In this document: positions 14,501 through 25,869 of the stretch, in pieces
Layout of the letters: the number at the start of each line of letters is the position of its first letter
Position numbering within the stretch: the stretch's first letter is position 1
Assembly (NCBI GenBank): GCA_000469685.2
Contig: LS997564.1
Coordinates: 3,426,940 to 3,490,939, forward strand
Origin: Haemonchus contortus
Taxonomy: Eukaryota > Nematoda > Chromadorea > Rhabditida > Trichostrongylidae
Reading direction: 5' to 3'
DNA: 64,000 nt
Program-made: the position numbers and the translations under genes
The notes under the pieces: model-generated
What the model was told of the DNA's origin: nothing
The model's database searches: none
What the model saw: the letters and a program-made list of their open reading frames with translations, nothing else

Positions 14501-17500
14501 TTTTCATTATCAGATCGAATGACAGATTGATGTTTGGCGTCAGGTCAGAGTGTTAAGTGAAGTGTTTCTCATCTGTTTCCTTTATGTTTGATATTTTTTT
14601 CCTGCTGCTCTCAGCTGTTTACATAAGATCTCATTCGAGTGTTCACGTCATATTCAATATCTTTTTTTTGTGTACGATTTCTTCCTGCAGTGCTTTTCAT
14701 ATGTTTTCTGAGAAATCTGTAATGGGACTGCTAAATAGAAGCCAATTGCTGCAGCTAACTTGTTTTTCTGGATCGATTAGTTTTCTGCATTCGTAATAGG
14801 AAGTGCAAGTAGATAATTGAAAATTTCATTTTTTGCCCCGATAATTTTAGTAGGTTGCAAATTGCAGTTTTGTGGCAAACAGTTTAATCATCCCCAAGTA
14901 TGTATGCAATCTGTTATCTCCATAGTGACTGCCCTTGAGTGTTTATATGGTCATGATTCTAGGATTTGGACGATGATCCGATGAGCGGTATGATGGTGAA
15001 TGGATCAACCGCCGACTCCGCCCAACAACAACAGAACACACATCTTTCATTATCACAGGAAGTAGCCGAATTGAAGAACAACTTCGTGTATATTTCACAT
15101 CAGGTAGCTACCAAAGATTCTTGTTCTCTTTTGGTTTTCTTTGGAATTAAAGTTTTGCAACGAGTCGTGATTAGAGTAAGCATCACTCTCTCCTATCGTT
15201 TGTCCACCTCCTTGCTTTGCCTAGAAGGGTACCTTTACTTTTTTGGGTATTTTTCGAGTATAGAGATATTGAGTTCTAGAAATATTGGGTTCAAGATCGG
15301 CCGAAGGTGATAGCTAAGCTACTCATGGAGGTCTTTTCTGTAGGAGTTGAATGCAGAGCGATTTTGAAGAAAATTCTTGGGAATGCAATTCGTCACTTCA
15401 GTCCTAACCATACGAAATAAATTTTTGAGTGTTTAGTGGCTAGAAATGCAAACAATAGTAGCGGATTTCATGACGTCAATGCTGCCTAACGCTGGCCGTC
15501 GAATTACGAAAAGCGCACGCGCGGAGAGCATTTCGTGTCAGTCCGTACTGTAGTGGTAGTGTGTTTGTATAGAGAGCGATATTCGGAAAAGATGAAAAAT
15601 GGCGGCCGCCACGCGGGCGATTACAGTTTGACAGGTTCCGTAAACCTTTAGTTGATTGCATGCACAATAAGGTACTTTGAATTTTGAATTTCACTAGTCC
15701 GAAAAGCCCTAATAAAGTATGACCAGACGAACCGGATGATTCACGCGACCCTTTCGAAACACGTGGAATTTCATTGTACCCACGACACATCGCTTGGCAT
15801 GCGCATGTATAAGGCTGTGACGCTAGCATTGAGGCGATCTTTCGGCCGGCCGAGTTTTCCGTCATGAATTTGAATTCAATTGTTTCGAATAAGTCGAGAA
15901 AACGGTAACCTCGTTTCGCGGAATGGGTATTATTCAAATTCGGATAGTATTAAATACAAAAAAAAGTTTCGTAGGAAGATCGGATTGGCTACGATTGGTC
16001 GGTATAGGCATCAGAATAGATAATTTCTGGCTAAGGGTTGGGTCGGTGATCGCTTCAAGTGGACCATAGTTATTATTGTGTGGCGCCCTTGGAATGAGTT
16101 GGTATACGTTGCCTGATTCACACCGGTTTTTCTTTACTTTCGACTCTGAACTCTCTGATCAGCCGTCTCAATCCTAAGTGATCCCTTACGATCCTACTAT
16201 CTATGGAGTGACAAATATGGGTAGATGTGGGTGAAAATCAAATTCAAAAGGAGGGGGTTACTATCGTACCATAAGTTGCACCCTTGCAACTGCTCAGAGT
16301 TGTTTTCGTGCTTTTGTTGAAGTGATCATGCGCTACAAAGAAATTTCAAGTGTTTCAAGTATTTTTGGGCATTGAAAGGGCAACAACATGTATAATGTGA
16401 ATGAATTTGTTTTCCGCAGTTGGCAGTATTCAATTTATTAATAATTGAATGTACCTTTTTCAAAAAGCCCTTTGCGTTTCGGGTTTTTTGGAATCGTAGA
16501 CGAATTTTTCGTCCTGTTGGTCTGCAAAAATACTATAGCGTACCGGCCGGTAGAAGGAGGAGCACTAAGGCGATTTTTCTGTTGTGGACGGTTCTCTTCC
16601 TTCGCACTTGTGTATACTCACCGCGTCTTTGGTCTTCTGCTCCAACTTTTTCTGAGGATCCTGGAAAACTGGAACGGCTAACGTGATTTCTGGTATTTCT
16701 GTGTTGGATCCGAGTGATGGTGGTTTAGAAGGCCGAAGTAGTTGTAATTATATGTGCTGCGTTTGCTTATGACGTAAATGGGACGAGTTACGATTGCGTG
16801 TATCGAAGAGTTTGAAAGAGGCCTTCTGCAGCTGTACCCTCTTCCTTTGGTCCATCGGCCGCGGCATTGCGCTCTCCGACTAATAAATGTTATCGATCGA
16901 GGGTTTAAAGTATTGCAAGAAACGATAATTGACAACAGCCCCCACCACACCAACTATAAACAACATTTTCGTGTTGAAGTGGCAGTGACGGCCACTCGAT
17001 GATGTTAGTTTGTAGGTGAGCAGAGGCCTGAGAGTAGAAATTTGCCTCCAATCGTAAACATTCTCAAGCACTGGTGTTTATGTACTGTCTGTAGGTACCA
17101 CAAACAAAGGGGAAGAAAACGTGCGAGAGAGAAGAACTATGCAGTTGTCTTTGGCTCGCACTCTTTGGAAAGACCTTGAGAGAACGTTGATGTTCACGTG
17201 CGTATTGGTCGCGCGAGATGATAAAAAACGAGATGAAACTATTGGAACTGTGGCGAGTCGACAGCTCCTTCCAAACCGCGGCTGCCACGGAAAATAGAAA
17301 AAGTGAAGAACTCTGACAGAAAGTGATTTTGGAGAGATTAATGAACGGAAAGAGTACTGCATGCAATGCGATGTTTTTGGGTCGGCTGAACAAAGCGTAT
17401 GTGACTTTTGGATGTATTTCCTCGGAGAATCTTTTTTCTTATCGAGAATCTTCTGGAAAGTCTGGCTGCATCAAGAAAGAGATTTTTTGGAATTTTTGAA

Positions 17501-20500
17501 AATTGAAGTTTGCGGTCAGTTTGGATGTGACCAACACTATTAGAAATTACTAGTTTTATGTAGTCCATTTTCTTCAGATGTTTTACAGCTGGGCTAGTTT
17601 TGTATTGGCTGTAGGCTAAAAGTATGTTTCTCGCCTCCTAGAGTAGTTACACCTTTTGAAAAAGGATTTTTTGTCGATTTTTTTTTGTTTACCTCAGTTT
17701 TTACTTATATAAAGAGCAGAAGTGCTTCTCAATTACTGGAGTTTTCTCAAAAATTAAGCGAAATATTTCAATCTGTGCACTGACCGCGTTCATATCGAAG
17801 CTAGTCGAAAATTTGGTCCCAGATCCTGTAAGGTAAACAAAAAATTTAGCTAGAAATGACTGGAAAATTCCAAACATTCTCTGATTTGCAATAAATTGAA
17901 TTCATCGATGAAATTATTGTATAGACACTAATGTTTAAGCTATGACGTGGGCTTATTGAATAGTCCGGCTGTAAAAATTTAGAAATGTAAACGTTTTCGT
18001 TGTTCATATGTCAAGAATTCACATGGCTTTCGAGATGATTGGTAAATTGAAACGACCTACAGTATACTCTTCCAACAGCTTTCGATCTTCTACGGTAGGC
18101 CAGATATCGTTTTTGTGGATAGAGAGTTTTTAGAAACGCCTGGGATCGCTTTGCTGAAGTTGTAGAACGTTGTCACTACGTGGGTAGAAAAAGTATAAAC
18201 AAAAACTTAGCAGGCATTTTCAAGAAAAGAGGTTTTCACTTTTGTTCCTGCACGTTTTCGTATTACCTTGAAAGCTTGTTTTTTTTTCAAATAAGGGGTG
18301 AGATTTTAGTGGAATGAATCTAGAAAGGTGGGAATTAAATCGTCAGATGAATGGGTTCTGATCCTTCGAAGAACACAGAAATGAGAGGCATCATGCAAAG
18401 TCCCTGCAACTTCGTTTGACTTTTCTTTCAAGACCTCTGGGACCGGATTATGGCTCCCTAGGACACCCCTGCTGAGTAAGCCCGTGCATAGATCCTATGC
18501 TTGGGGATTCAATGACCGATTACCTTTAGTACTCTATCCTTAGACGGTACGTTATTAACTGATATCGAGTTTCCTTTTAAGAGTTATCCGTAATAAATGC
18601 ATATGAGGGCATTAGTGCTTTTGCAAATGCTCTTTTTTGTCTTTTTTTTTTGCAATTTTCACTTTCGGATTGTATATGTCAGTCTACATCGAAAAGAAAG
18701 GAGAGGGGATTGCGAAAGTAATTGCACTTAAAAAGAAATCGATTCGCCGAAAAGCTCCGAGAGAAGGGTTTCATTAGCCTGATAAATACATGGTCTTTGC
18801 AAAGTCAGGGAAGTTGTTATGAGTTTGCAGCAGTACAATGGATTTGCATTTTTCTAGTTGAATGCAAAATATCAAACCCTATTAGTCTATTGGTCTGAGG
18901 AATTGCTCAAACTTCAAACTGACATAAAAATGAAGTAGTTGCAAATATTCTCGAAGAGGACGGGCTTTCATATTTGCTGAGTCTTTTGGCTAATCGCGTT
19001 TTTCTGTCAATATTTTAATTCCAGTATTAAATATTATAATGATAATATTTAATATTATAATGATAATATTTAAAAGCGGAGCCACCATGCTCCAGACTGA
19101 TTCAAAGAGGACTTTCTCTGTATCTTACAGAAAAGGGCTTTATATCCTTGTAAATTCTATAATTATTACAATTATTATTTTTATTGTATTAAGTTGGCAA
19201 TTAAGTAACAGCGTATATTTCCAAGTACTTATTTATCTTGAAGGATACATAGCTACTGATTTTCAAAGTGATTTATGATCATAGATAAGGTACCTGAGTA
19301 TTTCTTGGTCAAACAACCACCTGAGGGGCTCTTTCTAACGATATACAGGAGACGTATTCATATTGCAATGCTGTGCCTAAAACCGGTAGTCAGCTACAAA
19401 CAGCTTTGATATGAGGATAGGTCGCGCCATTTAGTTGACATTCTTTCAGAAATGTCAAGATATTTGAATACGCGAATAGAGATGATATGTTGGTCTTCTT
19501 ATTTCCTCCATTCTCTTGCTTCGTAGTTCGAAATGGAATTCAGCAATTTTCTGGCTCATTTGAGCTTTTTGCAGCTGTCTTTGAATGGCCCCGTTATTCG
19601 ATCTAAAATATTGTGTGCACATATTGGTAAGAGTGCGAGTTGATATATAGATATTGATTCTTGATGCCTTTCTTTTACCCTCTTCAAGTGGGCCTATATC
19701 TCGTTGCAATGAGAGGAATATATAGACGTGCGATACACTAATATTTGCTCTAAGAGTCGGCAATATGTGACGGAGATATTTTCTTGAAGGGATCCGGACG
19801 GCAATTGTTTAGTTTTCTTTTCTCTGTAGGGTTTTTTTTATCTCCTTACATTTCAGATGACACGAATCATGCGTTCATTACACGTGACACCATGCATGTG
19901 CGAGACGTGCGGTCCAAAGCACAATTCGATAAGCGAACCTCGAGCAAAGGTCAGTTTCGTGGACATTTTCAATGAAAATCAACTAAAGGTTCACCTTTTG
20001 TAGGAGGAAGTTTCAAATATGCTGTCAGCAATCTTCCCCGGAGCTACGCCTCAACAACTCTCCGGCCTAGCAGATCTAACCAAACTGAATCGCACCCCTG
20101 TACCTCCTCCCCAACGGATGGGATCTGGTAGGGCAAATCTCTCCTTATGAAGTGAATGCCATAATTGAGGCTTCTCGTTTTAGGCTATGCCGGTCATCCA
20201 GGTGGAGGAAAAGTACCCATGCCCGTGGTTGCAGATAGAAGAGCTGTGGCTGAATATGCTCGAGCCTATGGTGGAGCAGCAGCCGCCAAACGGTTCGGTA
20301 TTGCACCACCAGTTTCCACCTATTATCAGCGGAAGGACAGCAACAGTGGTGAGTGGTAGAATGCTCGCCATTTTTTGATGAGGATTTATTTTTTGTAACT
20401 GTTTCAGCTTTGCTAGGTGCAGGTGTTAATGCCTCACCAGGTCCCTCGTCAGAAGGTGAAGCTGACCCAATGGCTTCTGACAGTGGCTCTGCTACTGCGG

Positions 20501-22407
20501 TAACAGCCCCTTCCCAGTTGAACCAGCCATCTGTGCCGAATATCAGCAACCCAATCGCCTCGCTTCAACAGGTGCGGACTTCAGTCCTCTCTTACCATAC
20601 TTGCTTAGTATGAGTTATTGGGTGTTTTTAGCAACCAACTACTCCCAGTGCTTTGCCGACTTCTCAACCTCAGACGGCATCTGCTTCGGCGCCAGCTGCA
20701 GCCCAGGCTGCAGCTCCAGGAATGTTCTCACCGGCTATGGTTGATATGTTACGAATGAATGCCGCCCATGCGACGGGTTCTCCGGGTTTCTTGCGAGGAC
20801 GGGGACGAGGACGACCGAAATTGATTGGTAGGTTTTTTTACTGATTACAGTTGTCGAGCGTACCATCGAATTCACGTCGTTTTAAGGTGATGAGTTAGAC
20901 GCGGATCTGGTGGATTACATGGTGACTGTGAAGCAAGCCGATCCCCACGGTCATCTTACAGCTTCTCAAGCGCTTATCATTGCTAAGCAGTATATTCTTG
21001 AAAAGGTATAGCATTTAAGATGCTTTAAAATTAAGATTTGCCAGGAAAATGTCAGAAGTTCTCTGTTTTCTGTAAATTTTGAAAATTATAGGATCTGTCA
21101 TGAAGATTCTCGGGATTTCAGTGATTTTGGCAACTCACATGTATGTTCTTTAGGCGCCAGGCTTGTTGGAGGAGCATGGCGGTCATGTGAAACTGAAATT
21201 GACGTGGGCAATGAAGTTGGTATCAAGAATAGCTGAGAGACAAAAGGTTTGACAAACAAGTGCTTGATGTTTTCGTCTTTTCTAAATGTTTTCTCTTTAG
21301 GAAATTGAACTAGGATTACCAGCCGGTAGCCTATCTAATATGGGACGACATCAGCTGAATAGCCTGAACAACTCGTTGACGGGTGGTGGATTTATGGCCG
21401 ACATGATGACGCAAAACATACTTAGTCATCACATGATGATGAACATGAACTCCCAGATCAAACAGGAAATCCCACCGGGATCGGAAGAGCCGAAAGAAGA
21501 TATGCAACCGACTGGTAAGTAGTGATTGTCCCCAATGAAGTCTCGTTTGTGGTTTTTACTCCCTATCCCTTTTTGTTGAGTCGATTTTTCGCCTGACAAC
21601 CCAGCTATGAAATTCTGCAGTAACTCTCGGATGTAATCAGGAGTAGAATAGTGAACATGGGCCATGAGGATCTCTTGAGTGGTTTTCAGAAGCGATTGTA
21701 TTAAAGTAGCAAATGAGGAGCCTGATTAGTTTTGGTGTGTTTTAGATTAGATGGAGAAGGAAGATTAAGGAAAATAGAGAGCTAGTCGATTCCCGGAAGT
21801 TGTTCCTCCCAGAGTGAGTATCCAGGGAATGGCAAATCCCGGGGATTAATCACTTAGTTTTACTTTTTTGGTGGATCAAAGACGTCATTAAGCGCTTTCG
21901 CCTGGCAGCTATACTTAGTTGAACCTGAATAGTGCTACTATGTTTGTTTGAGTCATCCCCAAAGGTGTTACCACTGGGGGAGATAGCATAGCGACAGAGG
22001 AGCGAATTTTGGTGCTCAGGGTTTTCGTTGGGTTCAGTTAAGTCAAGGTGACGTTAGCTAATTGGTACCAAACGTGGCTGGTGGAGTGAAACACCTTTTG
22101 GCTGGCTCTAGAGGGCCCTATAGTTCGGATATGCCTTCAAACATTAGTGGTATCGAAATGCATTTCCCTCTCAAGTCTTTACGGTACCTCCTCAAATTTA
22201 CATACATTTTCATTTTTTATTTACATTTATTTCCTTTCAGTCGGTGCACCAGAAATCCTGAATATCAAGGAGTTGAATCTGCCATTCTTGAACAATTTAT
22301 TTGGCTGTACCGATGAGAACTCAGGTGTAATCGAGGGTGAACTACCAGCATCAGCGACAGCTTCCGAACATGACCAAGAAATGAATCTTGGAAATGTCGG
22401 AAATTGA
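11597..22407 (+). CDS. AT-hook / helix-turn-helix nuclear DNA-binding protein, 554 aa, eleven exons
   Basis: Exons: 11597-11785, 14963-15103, 19857-19949, 20004-20127, 20184-20348, 20408-20571, 20632-20827, 20887-21005, 21154-21246, 21301-21514, 22241-22407. Every junction is GT-AG and the phases agree, giving 554 codons. The start ATG directly follows TTTTTTCAG, so it is either a trans-splice site or an internal acceptor with an unseen leader. Residues about 201-233 look like a simple helix-turn-helix (VAEYARAYG then AAAAKRFGI). An AT-hook, RGRGRGRPK, lies at about 347-355. Residues about 359-428 form a second helical segment resembling CENP-B/Tc5-type transposase DNA-binding domains. Pro/Ser/Ala- and Met/Gln-rich linkers separate them, and a CMCETC motif sits at about 124-129. 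The expected role is DNA binding in the nucleus. I do not recognise the orthologue name. Introns 1 and 2 are very long (3.2 and 4.75 kb). Confidence 0.85.
13351..13455. repeat. Small foldback repeat in intron 1
   Basis: GCGCACAATA at 13351-13360 is matched by its reverse complement TATTGTGCGC at 13446-13455. A nested pair (AAACTAT and ATAGTTT) lies between them. It is about 105 bases long and MITE-like, but too short to assign to a family. Confidence 0.45.
15480..15640 (+). promoter_or_regulatory. GC-rich island inside intron 2, possible internal promoter
   Basis: This is a short CpG-rich patch in a 4.75-kb AT-rich intron. It contains GCGCACGCGCGGAG and a well-placed ATGGCGGCCGCC near 15599. 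It could drive a shorter transcript of the DNA-binding gene that starts at the exon at 19857, which itself begins with an ATG directly after TTTCAG. A 153-codon minus-strand frame covering the area shows no recognisable protein. Confidence 0.25.
19026..19074. repeat. Palindromic AT tandem repeat
   Basis: The unit AATATTATAATGATAATATTT occurs twice in tandem in intron 2, and each unit is itself close to a palindrome. It can form a cruciform or hairpin; no function is evident. Confidence 0.6.
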
Positions 22408-23787
22408 GCAGCTGGCTAGCTAATGTAGTTCATATAGCTGTAATAGAAGTGCTATGTTGTTTTTTGTAAGTAATAATCTTGATTGCAGTTATACTTGACA
22501 ATATTCTAAGTTGATGGCGCTAGCGCATTACGATAATCTCAGCTTAATCGTTAGTGTTTGATTGATAGGATAGCGTACGTCTTCATCGTCGGTTAATTAC
22601 TCATTGTTCATGACGTTCTAAGGTCTTATGTGCACTATATGGTTTCGTTTTTTTTTATATATCGTTGTATATTGATTGTTTTACGTGTGTATGGCCTCTG
22701 TTGTATCGTGTCTCCTCTCCATATATGTGAGCGTTCCTCTTCATGTGTGCTAAATTCAAAATTGTCTCTCACTGAATAGCCCTAGTTGGGTACACTCCTA
22801 ACTTTCTGGGTACGTTTTTGACCCATCTCGTCGTCGGCGTTGTTCGTAGATCTTTTTTTTGCAGCAGTATTAATCCTATTCCCTCTCTCATATCTGTCCT
22901 GTTTATTAGTAGCTTTTTAGTTGGATTGGGTGAAGCCCTTAATGGGGTCCTACAAGGCCTATCTTGGTACTTACCCGGACTAGCCACCTAAGGCTACATC
23001 TGATCGGACTGTAAAGTCCCATGACTGCATTGTAACTGGTGGAATCCAGTAGCTTGAGCCGTGATGACCCATGGTTATGATTCCACGGGAGACCCACAGC
23101 CAACTCCCCTACCCCTTTTGTCTCCCCTTTTTCTATTCGGGCTCCTCATCCGTAGTTCATTGCCCCGGACATTGTCTTCCACTGTTGTGGCTTTATCTAA
23201 TCTCATATTCAGATTTTAACCAAACTCATTATTATTTTGTCTACATATTCCATGTTTGCGTATATTTCTAAAATACCTGTTTTTTTTTATAATTTTTATA
23301 TTCCCATCTTGTCTTATTGTGTTCTCAAAGCACGTTTTAGCGATGTTGTTCGAGCTCTGCGATGCCCAGTTTCGTGTTATTTTTTTTTTGGAATATGTCC
23401 AGCGATTTTATATAATGTTTTTTTGAATATTGCTGTTTTTATTTTGTCATCTCCTCGTTGTTGAACCACATCATCATCACTTCACCTCTCTATCTCCCCT
23501 GTCTTTATATCTCCAATTACGTGCAATAAACACACACAGTTAATGGTGTATTGTCATGGCATGAATAATACACTCCAGTAAACATTCATATTTTTCGTCT
23601 TTTATTCAGTCATCACATAAACGAGGGTGAGAAATGTGATAGAAATGGGCTTGGGTTATGAAGAAATATGGCGAATGGGCTTTTCCCGATGGAAGAAGGT
23701 TTTGAAAGTGAGAAAACCAGAAAATCAGAGATCGTTTTTAGTTTTTAGTCATTTTTTTTAAACGATCGATATGCAAAGTAAAGACGC
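22408..23787. other. 3' flank of the AT-hook gene
   Basis: This is T-rich sequence typical of a nematode 3' region. The first clear polyadenylation hexamer is AATAAA at 23525-23530, 1.1 kb past the stop, so either the 3' UTR is long or a variant signal nearer the stop is used. No exon was found. Confidence 0.4.
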
Positions 23788-23789
23788 TT

Positions 23790-24099
23790 ACAGCGATGTG
23801 CCTGTGTAGCAATCAGTGGTGGGTGGAAGGGTAAAAGGTAATAGACGACATATCACAGAAATGAACCAGAATGAGGTCCCATCGAGCAAGAATAGGACGA
23901 ACAATTGGTTTATGGGACCGATTTGAGCCACTGACTGGAAGCTGGCTTGATATTGAACCCGGAACTTCGCTGCCTTGCCCAGGAAGGCGTGAAGCAAAGG
24001 CGCGTGGATGATCCAAAGCCAGATGTAAGTGATAGGTTGGTAAAAGAGTACATTTGCAGTCGTCATCGTCGACACAACATCACTCAACAGTGGCGAAGA
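23790..24099 (-). CDS. Coding-like internal exon with membrane segments, function unknown
   Basis: On the minus strand a good acceptor (TTCTCTAATAG, just above 24099) opens a frame of about 103 codons that reaches a possible donor (GTAAGC) near 23792. The translation has two hydrophobic stretches, FYQPITYIWLWIIHAPLLHA and, further on, LFVLFLLDGTSFWFISVICR, separated by a polar loop. This suggests part of a multi-pass membrane protein. No partner exons could be placed on either side and no family is recognised, so this could be a relic. Confidence 0.3.
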
Positions 24100-25425
24100 C
24101 TATTAGAGAAAAAAATAAGGACCTAGGGATCAGGTATCCCACCGTTCAAATACTTTTAAACCTGGAATCGCGCTTATGGATTCTCATATGAGCTGCAGTC
24201 ATCTCGATAGATCTCCATGCTCGGCATTCAACCTAGCTATACATTTTTTCCGTTGCGCGACTGAAATTGTCATTCGTCCTTCAAAATGGTATCGCTTTGT
24301 CAATGTGTAACCTTAAAAACACGCGATAGCTAGTTTTATTCATCACCTCCTGAGAACAAGAGCTGGTCCCAAGGAGGTAGGGTATGGCAGTGTGATATGT
24401 CGGAGAATCGGAACAAAATCGGCTGCTGCCATCGGGAACGCCTAGTTTTGGAAGAGATGGTCTGGTGAATATCGTTTACCCCTATAACATTCTAAATCAG
24501 CCCCATCCTTCGTCGAAGGTTCAAATATTTAGAAATAGTAGTGTTTAGTGTGTGTTGGATACAAAGCCATCACTCGGCTGGACAATTCCTTGCGTGGTCG
24601 TACCCTTTTATGAAACTAGAAATATATACCATAAAGAGGATCCCATTTTTGGGCCCCTCAGTTTTTTATGGTTTTTTTTTCGCCTTCAACACATTGCCCA
24701 GCATTTACAGTCTCTTTTTCCCAATCATATAATCACACAAATGCCATCCTTAGCAAGTAATAATCGCATAGCAATTGAGCTCTATGAAGAACGCTGGAAC
24801 TGTTATAACGAGGCAAATGGTCCGCGAACACCGCGTGCGGCGGACCGACTGCACAAAACCGTTCATACTGCCCGTCTCCCCTGTTACCGATGGATTAGAA
24901 AGAAGGTTGAGAGTGTCCCATAAATACAATCAATACAATACAATCACTTACATTTCATTTACAATCATTTCAAACGTAAAGATTCCTTCAAATGATACTG
25001 CATGAAAAAAATGCAATAAGTAAACTGGCTGGTGAGCAAAAAAACTAGCTTTTCTTGGTAAACTCTGTCCAAATACAGTTTCTGAAAAAAAGAACAACGT
25101 GGGAACATCGTAAAAATGCTCGTAATCGGGTAGATCGTAGCTAAACTAGGTGGTTGATCTACCTAAAGGTCGTTACCGCATCGATTACCTTCAGAACGGA
25201 CTTTCACGGCACTACTTACGGTCGTCCTATTTTTCTACTGCCCGCAATTTACTAAAACTGTATTGTACTGTATTGTAAAACGTTGTATTTCGCCTCTCTA
25301 GTGGCAGTCCTTACTCGGCTTTCAAGGTCATGCAAGATCCGTGGAGAAAAGACTGATTATCACCTGGCCCTATCCAGGATAGGAAGCAATTGAAAGGTTT
25401 GTGCAGAAATCATCAATAGCGAATG
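24100..25425. other. Non-coding stretch, no gene seen
   Basis: No exon chain was found. Short CAATACAAT/TATTGTA runs recur near 24930 and 25260 (again at 26440). A 123-codon plus frame at 24552-24923 has no recognisable content. Confidence 0.4.
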
Positions 25426-25428
25426 TTA

Positions 25429-25830
25429 TTGCGCCTGGTGGTCCAAAGGGTTCATTCGCTTAACAAACAAAGGCTCAAAGAAGGCCTTAATGGTATCCTG
25501 GAACTTGTCATTCTTATTTAAGAAAGTATTTTCGCCGAATTTCTGTGGCATCGCGTTAATTTCGTTTCCATCATATAATGTCATTACTTCGTGCAGCATT
25601 TGGGCATTGATTTTAGGTCTGTGAACGCCAACGAAGAACGGCCTTTCTGGGTTCAGAGACGGGAGGGGGGCCCAGTACTTGCTTGCTATTTTTATGGCTA
25701 CCAACTCGTATGCATTAATGAGAAATTTGCATATTTTGCCCTAGACCCCTTTGAACGACCTCCATTCTTCACTGCCGTTTATGTAACCTTCCCATATGGG
25801 TGCAGCTGTTATGAACAAAAGCAGTAAGGA
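25429..25830 (-). pseudogene. Coding-like relic with one in-frame stop, function unknown
   Basis: Read on the minus strand, about 130 codons from near 25830 down to 25429 make a continuous, protein-like frame broken once by TAG near 25740. The part after the stop is clearly protein-like in composition (for example PSLNPERPFFVGVH and KFQDTIKAFFEPL). I do not recognise the family. One stop in an otherwise open frame, with no exon chain, points to a pseudogene or a dead mobile-element gene. Confidence 0.35.
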
Positions 25831-25869
25831 CGGGCAGCATATGGGCAGAGAAGACCGTTCTACTGGTCT

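Noticed and set aside
15476..15937. 153-codon minus-strand frame inside intron 2 of the AT-hook gene
   Set aside because: No recognisable protein and no splice partners; a GC-rich patch explains the lack of stops.
20145..20549. 134-codon minus-strand frame
   Set aside because: Shadow of the AT-hook gene exons 20184-20348 and 20408-20571.
22950..23060. Structured-looking stretch after the AT-hook gene, considered as a small RNA
   Set aside because: No conserved box or clear stem set could be drawn, and it lies in the likely 3' UTR.
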